From Lachnospiraceae bacterium JC7 (lineage in GTDB: Bacteria > Bacillota > Clostridia > Lachnospirales > Lachnospiraceae), in contig ALYD01000011.1 of the NCBI GenBank assembly GCA_000513555.1, positions 1 through 64,000 on the forward strand: DNA of 64,000 nucleotides, in the 5' to 3' direction. A program made the position numbers and the translations under genes. Below the pieces are notes generated by a model. The model saw only the letters and a list, made by a program, of their open reading frames with translations. It searched no databases and was not told the origin of the DNA. Numbering within the stretch: the first letter of the stretch is position 1; each line of letters begins with the position of its first letter. Below are positions 59,365-64,000 of this stretch, one piece after another.

Positions 59365-59612
59365 TATAGTGTCTCTTCATAATAGTAATTTTTGTTATTT
59401 TCAACCTAGAATTATAAAGCATCACGGCCTGAATGGATACTGTTTTATGATAAAAAGATAATAATTTTGAATTATAACGGTATAAAAAAAGTACAGGTTA
59501 TTTTACCGGAATCAGATATGTCGAAATAAGAATGAAGAGGGTACTTGGAAGAGAGAAGAATATGTGATAATGTACCCATCTGAACCTAAGGTTTGATTTA
59601 TCAGGAGAATAT

Positions 59613-60479
59613 ATGCGTTTAGATAAGTATCTTGCCGACATGGGCGTCGGCAGCAGAAGTGATATAAAAAAGGCTATCCGTAAGTGCAAGGTCACTGTGA
59701 ACGGAGAGGTGGTACGTGATGCCGGTGAGAATGTTCCTGAAGGAGCAGTTATCACCTTCTTTGACGAGGAGATCGTTTATCAGAAATATCAGTATTATAT
59801 GATGAATAAACCTGCAGGAGTTATCTCTGCAAGTGAAGACAGGCATCAGGCAACTGTAGTGGATCTCATAAGGGATGATGTTTTCGGAGGACAGGCCCGT
59901 AAGGATCTGTTTCCTGTTGGCCGTCTCGATAAGGACACAGAGGGACTTCTTCTCATAACAAATGACGGCCAGATGGCACATAGGCTTCTGGCACCAAAGC
60001 ATCATATAGATAAGGCTTATTATGCTGTTGTGACCGGAACAGTAGATGATGAGGATATAGAGAAGTTTAAGAGAGGGATACGGTTTGACGAGCACCTGAC
60101 AGCCATGCCTGCAGAGCTTGAAATCCTGAGCACAGGAAAGACTGTAAAGGAGCTTGCAGATAAGCTTCAGCTTTCGGTTGATCCTGAGAGGTTCGAGAGG
60201 GTGAGACTTTCCGGAGCTCTGTTTGTGGGAGCGGAAGGCCCTGCGGCTATAACTGACGAGACCGTCTGCTCAGAGGTGAAGGTGGTCATACAGGAGGGTA
60301 AGTTCCATCAGATAAAGAAGATGATCAGAGCTCTTCCGGGAGAGAAGGATGTTCTTTATCTCAAGAGGATGTCAATGGGAGACATTGGGCTTGACGAGAG
60401 CCTTGCGCCGGGAGAGTACAGAAGCCTCACAGAGGAAGAGATAGAAATATTGACAAAGTCCTGTGGCAATGAGGACTGA
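59613..60479 (+). CDS. 16S rRNA pseudouridine synthase, RsuA/RluB-type
   Basis: A 288-residue enzyme isomerising a uridine of rRNA. The N-terminal S4 RNA-binding domain (MRLDKYLADMGVGSRSDIKK) leads to a catalytic domain with the aspartate in PVGRLDKDTEGLLLITNDG. QEGKFHQIKKMI matches RsuA-type members. Between about 180 and 215 there is an insert (ELADKLQLSVDPERFERVRL) not usual in the family. CAGGAG lies 8 bases before the ATG. The divergent gap (59365-59612) contains GGGTAC/GTACCC arms (59537-59577) and no gene. Confidence 0.9.
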   Translation: MRLDKYLADMGVGSRSDIKKAIRKCKVTVNGEVVRDAGENVPEGAVITFFDEEIVYQKYQYYMMNKPAGVISASEDRHQATVVDLIRDDVFGGQARKDLFPVGRLDKDTEGLLLITNDGQMAHRLLAPKHHIDKAYYAVVTGTVDDEDIEKFKRGIRFDEHLTAMPAELEILSTGKTVKELADKLQLSVDPERFERVRLSGALFVGAEGPAAITDETVCSEVKVVIQEGKFHQIKKMIRALPGEKDVLYLKRMSMGDIGLDESLAPGEYRSLTEEEIEILTKSCGNED

Positions 60480-60494
60480 AGGAGAGTGTGATAA

Positions 60495-61664
60495 ATGGAT
60501 AAAAAGTCAGTCAGCGAGATCAAGTCAAAGTGCTTTAATAAAAATGACTGCCGCATAGACCGTATGCGAGCCTGCTATGTCAATGAGGAAAAGGAGAAGA
60601 TCTCTACTTTCCACGATATGTTCCTGCAGCTTGAGGAACAGGAGCGTGCCAAGTACTGTGAGCTTTTCAAACGGTCCATGTCGGGAAAGTTCGGAAGAAA
60701 TCTTTTCAATGTTGAGTTCCCTGTTCCTGAAGAGATGGAGGGTGGGCATCAGGAATTCCTTTACCGCCTTCAGAAGTCGGAACTTAAGGATGATGCTCTT
60801 GTGGAGCAGCTTTTCGACAGGATAATAGGTTCCTACAGTTATCCCGGAAAATATCTCATTATCCTTACTCATGGAGTTTATGACATCCCCATGAAGCTTA
60901 AGGATCAGACCATACTTGATGATGCGAGTGAGTATGTCTACAGCTTCATCCTCTGCACCATCTGTCCTGTAGAGCTTCTCAGAGAGGGACTCTGTTATGA
61001 TGTCAATGCTCAGACCTTCATGAGTCGTACCGATGACTGGGCTGTAAAGAATCCGGAAACTGCATTCCTTTTCCCGGCTTACAACTTCAGAAACATGGAT
61101 ATCCACAGCTCCCTCTACTTTACAAGGCATCCTGAGGAACGTCATGAGGAGATAGCTCTTGATGTACTGGGAACAGAGCTTTCCAGAACAGAGAAGGATC
61201 AGCAGCATGTTTTCAGAGAGATCATAGAGACTACACTTTCCGGAGACTGTACCTTCGAGACGGTCAGAAACATTTCGGAAGAGATAAATGAAATGATCAG
61301 GGAAAACAGTAACGATAAGGAGACCGATGATCATGTGGAGCTTGGAAAGGGCGATATGAGAAGGCTTCTCGCCTCAAACGGAGCTACTGAAGAACAGCTC
61401 ACCCAGTTCGAGAGAATATATGATGAGGCTGTGGGGGATGATAATTCACCTCTGGTGGCTGAAAATATCCAGGATCAGAAGCATCTGGTGGTTAAGTCAC
61501 TTACCATGAAGCTTGATGTTAAATCAGAAAATGCCGACCTTGTGGAGACCCGTGTCATAGACGGAAGAGAGTATCTTCTCATACCTATTGCGGATGATAT
61601 CGAGGTGAACGGAATAAAGATAAGACAAAATCTGAAGCCGGTGAAGGTGGAAGAAGAAAAATAA
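60495..61664 (+). CDS. DUF4317 family protein
   Basis: A 389-residue soluble protein: KSVSEIKSKCFNKNDCRIDR, then MRACYVNEEKEKISTF, YLIILTHGVYDIPMKLKD, LYFTRHPEERHEEIALDVLG and a C-terminal DGREYLLIPIADDIEVNGI. This matches DUF4317, a clostridial family of unknown function. It starts 15 bases after the pseudouridine synthase gene with GGAGAG upstream and likely shares its transcript. A terminator follows. Confidence 0.88.
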   Translation: MDKKSVSEIKSKCFNKNDCRIDRMRACYVNEEKEKISTFHDMFLQLEEQERAKYCELFKRSMSGKFGRNLFNVEFPVPEEMEGGHQEFLYRLQKSELKDDALVEQLFDRIIGSYSYPGKYLIILTHGVYDIPMKLKDQTILDDASEYVYSFILCTICPVELLREGLCYDVNAQTFMSRTDDWAVKNPETAFLFPAYNFRNMDIHSSLYFTRHPEERHEEIALDVLGTELSRTEKDQQHVFREIIETTLSGDCTFETVRNISEEINEMIRENSNDKETDDHVELGKGDMRRLLASNGATEEQLTQFERIYDEAVGDDNSPLVAENIQDQKHLVVKSLTMKLDVKSENADLVETRVIDGREYLLIPIADDIEVNGIKIRQNLKPVKVEEEK

Positions 61665-61672
61665 TTTAAAAG

Positions 61673-61727
61673 GCCTGTGTGTCCTATGACGTTGTCTAAG
61701 CGTACATAAGATACACAGGCTTTTTTA
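61673..61727 (+). terminator. Rho-independent terminator
   Basis: GCCTGTGTGTC pairs with GATACACAGGC (one G-T pair), then TTTTTT. Confidence 0.85.
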
Positions 61728-61783
61728 ATAAGTTCATGTACAGGCACATTTTGTGCGCATGCGTTTTTATGGTCGATAACGGC

Positions 61784-62899
61784 TCAAATCTCCTTCAGCG
61801 CTTTCACTATGGTGCCTCCGCCCACAACCAGATCTCCGTCATAGAGGACAACGGCCTGGCCGGTAGCCACAGCGCGCTCGGGTTCATCAAAGGTTACTCT
61901 CACCTGCCCTGTGAGTTCTCCCTTTTCATCCCGGAGTGCCTCTGCGGTGGCAGGCACTTCTTTTGCCTTATATCGGGTCTTTACGGTTACGCGTACAGGC
62001 CCATCCGGTTCATCAAAAGGGATCCAGTTAAAGTGATCCGCTATAAGAGCCCTGGAGTAGAGCGCGGGACCTGTTGTGAGGATGACCTCGTTCTTTTCCA
62101 TGTCCTTTCCACAGACATACATGGGCTGTTTAAGGGCGAGTCCGAGGCCCTTTCTCTGGCCGACGGTGTAGCGGATGATGCCTTTGTGGGTTCCCAAAAC
62201 ATTACCCTCTGTGTCGATGAAATTTCCGGGAGCAAAGCTTTTTCCGGTGTATCGCTCGATGAAATCACCGTAATCACCGTTCACAACAAAGCAGATGTCC
62301 TGAGAGTCGTGCTTGTGAGCATTGATAAAACCGTGCTTTTCCGCCTCGACCCGGACTTCATCCTTGGAGGCAAAGTTTCCCAGAGGGAACATGGTGTGGG
62401 CGAGCTGATCCTGATTCATGAAGTAAAGAACATAGCTCTGATCCTTTGCGAGATTTCGTGACTTTTTAAGAAGCCATCGTCCCGTATCGGGATCCTGCTC
62501 GATCCTTGCGTAGTGCCCTGTTACTATGAGGTCGCAGCCCAGAGCTTCCGCTCTGTGATAAAGCTTCTCGTGCTTCATATAACGGTTGCAGTCGATGCAG
62601 GGGTTGGGTGTTCCGCCGTTTTCATAGGTGTTTATAAAACGCTCGATTACCTGTTTGTCGAAGTCTTCCGTGAAATTAAAAACGTAGTATGGCATGCCGA
62701 GGCTGGTGGCTACCTGACGGGCATCCTCGGTGTCTTCAAGGGTACAGCAGGTATTGGCACGGCAATAGCCCACGTCCTCGTTATTGTATAGTTTCATGGT
62801 GACGCCGATGCAGTCGTAGCCCGCTTCTTTCATAAGGGCAGCCGCTACGGAACTGTCTACACCGCCGCTCATGGCGATCAATGCTTTCTTGTTTTCCAT
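61784..62899 (-). CDS. mnmA: tRNA 2-thiouridine(34) synthase MnmA
   Basis: A 371-residue ATP-dependent enzyme that thiolates U34 of tRNA-Glu, -Gln and -Lys. The PP-loop AMSGGVDSSVAAALM is at the start. The two catalytic cysteines lie in GGTPNPCIDCNRYMK and in SQDICFVVNGDY. VGQRKGLGLAL and TGQAVVLYDGDLVVGGGTI match the family. Length is normal (about 355-370). AAGATAATGG precedes the ATG. It is transcribed toward the DUF4317 gene and terminator. Confidence 0.95.
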   Translation of the reverse strand: MENKKALIAMSGGVDSSVAAALMKEAGYDCIGVTMKLYNNEDVGYCRANTCCTLEDTEDARQVATSLGMPYYVFNFTEDFDKQVIERFINTYENGGTPNPCIDCNRYMKHEKLYHRAEALGCDLIVTGHYARIEQDPDTGRWLLKKSRNLAKDQSYVLYFMNQDQLAHTMFPLGNFASKDEVRVEAEKHGFINAHKHDSQDICFVVNGDYGDFIERYTGKSFAPGNFIDTEGNVLGTHKGIIRYTVGQRKGLGLALKQPMYVCGKDMEKNEVILTTGPALYSRALIADHFNWIPFDEPDGPVRVTVKTRYKAKEVPATAEALRDEKGELTGQVRVTFDEPERAVATGQAVVLYDGDLVVGGGTIVKALKEI

Positions 62900-63074
62900 T
62901 ATCTTTCTTCCTAAAACAAATGATTTATGTGACTATAACATTACCTGACGGCCTTAGCAAGGGGACAAAAATAGGCAATTTGTACGATTTTTAATGCTTT
63001 TTATGCGGAAATTAAGGATATTTCAATTTGTATATGATATGTGATTGTGTTAGAATTTGGAAAGTATGTAGACA

Positions 63075-63126
63075 TATCAGGCATAGTATGCCCGTTTGAG
63101 TGAAGTTTAGAAAATCCTGCCTGATA
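63075..63126 (+). promoter_or_regulatory. Leader hairpin ahead of rfbA
   Basis: TATCAGGCA (63075-63083) pairs perfectly with TGCCTGATA (63118-63126) and ends 5 bases before the AAGGAG site. A smaller palindrome GGCATAGTATGCC overlaps its 5' arm. Its role is unknown. Confidence 0.55.
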
Positions 63127-63141
63127 ACTAAAGGAGAAATT

Positions 63142-64000
63142 ATGAAGGGAATTATACTTGCCGGTGGATCCGGTACAAGATTATATCCGCTTACAAGAGT
63201 AACCTCCAAACAGTTACTTCCTATTTATGACAAACCGATGATCTATTATCCGTTGAGCGTTCTTATGAATGCCGGAATCAGAGATATCCTGCTTATTTCC
63301 ACACCGAGTGATACACCGAGATTCCAGGAGCTTCTGGGAGACGGAAGTCAGTTCGGTATAAATCTCGAATACAAGGTTCAGCCATCACCGGACGGACTTG
63401 CTCAGGCATTTATCCTTGGAGCAGATTTCATAGGTGATGATTCCGTTGCCATGATCCTCGGAGACAACATTTTCTCGGGACACGGATTCAAGAAGCTTCT
63501 TCGCAACGCGGCCTCAAAGAAGTCCGGCGCAACAGTTTTCGGATATTATGTTGACGATCCCGAGCGTTTCGGTATCGTTGAGTTCGACAAGACAGGAAAG
63601 GCCATCTCCATCGAGGAGAAGCCGGAGCATCCTAAGTCAAACTACTGTGTAACAGGTCTTTACTTCTACGATAACAAGGTAGTGGAGTATGCAAAGAACC
63701 TTAAGCCGTCAGCAAGAGGAGAGCTTGAGATCACAGATCTCAACCGTATCTATCTTGAGAACGGTGAGCTCGATGTAACATTGCTGGGACAGGGTTTCAC
63801 ATGGCTCGATACAGGAACACATGATTCTCTTGTGGATGCCACAAATTTTGTATATACTATCGAGACTCATGAGCATCGTAAGATCGCCTGCCTTGAGGAG
63901 ATCGCATACCTTAACGGATGGATCGACGAAGACAAGGTCAAGGAAGCTTACGAGATGTACAAGAAGAATGAGTATGGCCGTTATCTTAAGGATATACTTG
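63142..64000 (+). CDS. rfbA: Glucose-1-phosphate thymidylyltransferase, 3' end outside the window
   Basis: The frame runs 286 codons to the right edge without a stop; the usual length is about 290-298, so only the last few residues are missing. It makes dTDP-glucose from dTTP and glucose-1-phosphate, the first step to dTDP-rhamnose for surface polysaccharides. Motifs: [14 protein letters not shown] (nucleotide binding), [27 protein letters not shown] (metal Asp) and [17 protein letters not shown] lies 5 bases before the ATG. Further rhamnose genes may follow outside the window. Confidence 0.95.
   Translation, partial: MKGIILAGGSGTRLYPLTRVTSKQLLPIYDKPMIYYPLSVLMNAGIRDILLISTPSDTPRFQELLGDGSQFGINLEYKVQPSPDGLAQAFILGADFIGDDSVAMILGDNIFSGHGFKKLLRNAASKKSGATVFGYYVDDPERFGIVEFDKTGKAISIEEKPEHPKSNYCVTGLYFYDNKVVEYAKNLKPSARGELEITDLNRIYLENGELDVTLLGQGFTWLDTGTHDSLVDATNFVYTIETHEHRKIACLEEIAYLNGWIDEDKVKEAYEMYKKNEYGRYLKDIL

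Noticed and set aside
61736-62461. 241-codon ORF on the + strand
   Set aside because: It is antisense to mnmA, which has all its catalytic motifs.

Overview
The window looks like chromosomal DNA of an anaerobic Clostridia bacterium, most likely a Lachnospiraceae relative from gut or rumen. The grounds are: an RlmD tail, DUF1330, DUF3781, DUF4317 and DUF4358 proteins of clostridial type; an [FeFe] hydrogenase; a type 2 ArgC; T-box and TPP riboswitch control; AGGAGG-type ribosome binding sites; and Ala/Thr/Glu-rich secreted proteins. This is recognition by eye; no search was run.

Region 1 (about 1-18.6 kb) is an accessory island. It begins in the broken 3' end of an rlmD-like 23S rRNA methyltransferase gene and holds about 20 small genes on the + strand: GNAT acetyltransferases, two chloramphenicol-acetyltransferase-like proteins, VOC proteins, GyrI-like ligand-binding proteins, TetR, MerR, XRE and WYL regulators, a PAP2 phosphatase, an alpha/beta hydrolase, an isochorismatase and a CDP-alcohol phosphatidyltransferase. 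Scattered among them are about ten truncated or in-frame fused gene remnants, ending with the C-terminal stub of a serine recombinase. Four copies of a GC-rich hairpin repeat (one in the rlmD tail, three at gene junctions between 16.9 and 18.1 kb) have base-paired arms that change together from copy to copy, and their tails supply the ribosome binding site region of the next gene.

Region 2 (18.6-29.8 kb) holds a hybrid sensor kinase overlapping a solute-binding lipoprotein gene, a TPP riboswitch with the cytX thiamine-precursor transporter, a diguanylate cyclase, and a two-gene [FeFe] hydrogenase operon whose first protein joins a NuoF-type iron-sulfur domain to a GltD-type flavin module.

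Region 3 (29.9-35 kb, - strand) is a tight three-gene operon: an MFS transporter with a sensor-like N-terminus, a divergent D-Ala-D-Ala ligase-like ATP-grasp enzyme, and a Cache-HAMP-SpoIIE phosphatase. Region 4 (35-47.6 kb) has a Crp/Fnr regulator with a DUF2232 membrane protein, a cytidylate-kinase-like protein, argC, then a T-box leader (specifier read as Ile) ahead of a TRAP transporter (SBP-Q-M) and ilvD. A 164-base four-arm palindromic element lies between the T-box and the transporter genes. A Tat-exported flavin reductase faces a LysR regulator.

Region 5 (47.7-59.4 kb) is a cell-surface region: three related secreted SGNH hydrolases, a Thr/Glu-rich DUF4358 lipoprotein, an MBOAT acyltransferase with a DHHW partner, and a polysaccharide deacetylase, interrupted by tRNA-Gly, a flavin reductase-like protein and an oligoendopeptidase F. 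Region 6 (59.6-64 kb) is housekeeping: an RsuA-type pseudouridine synthase, DUF4317, mnmA and the start of rfbA.
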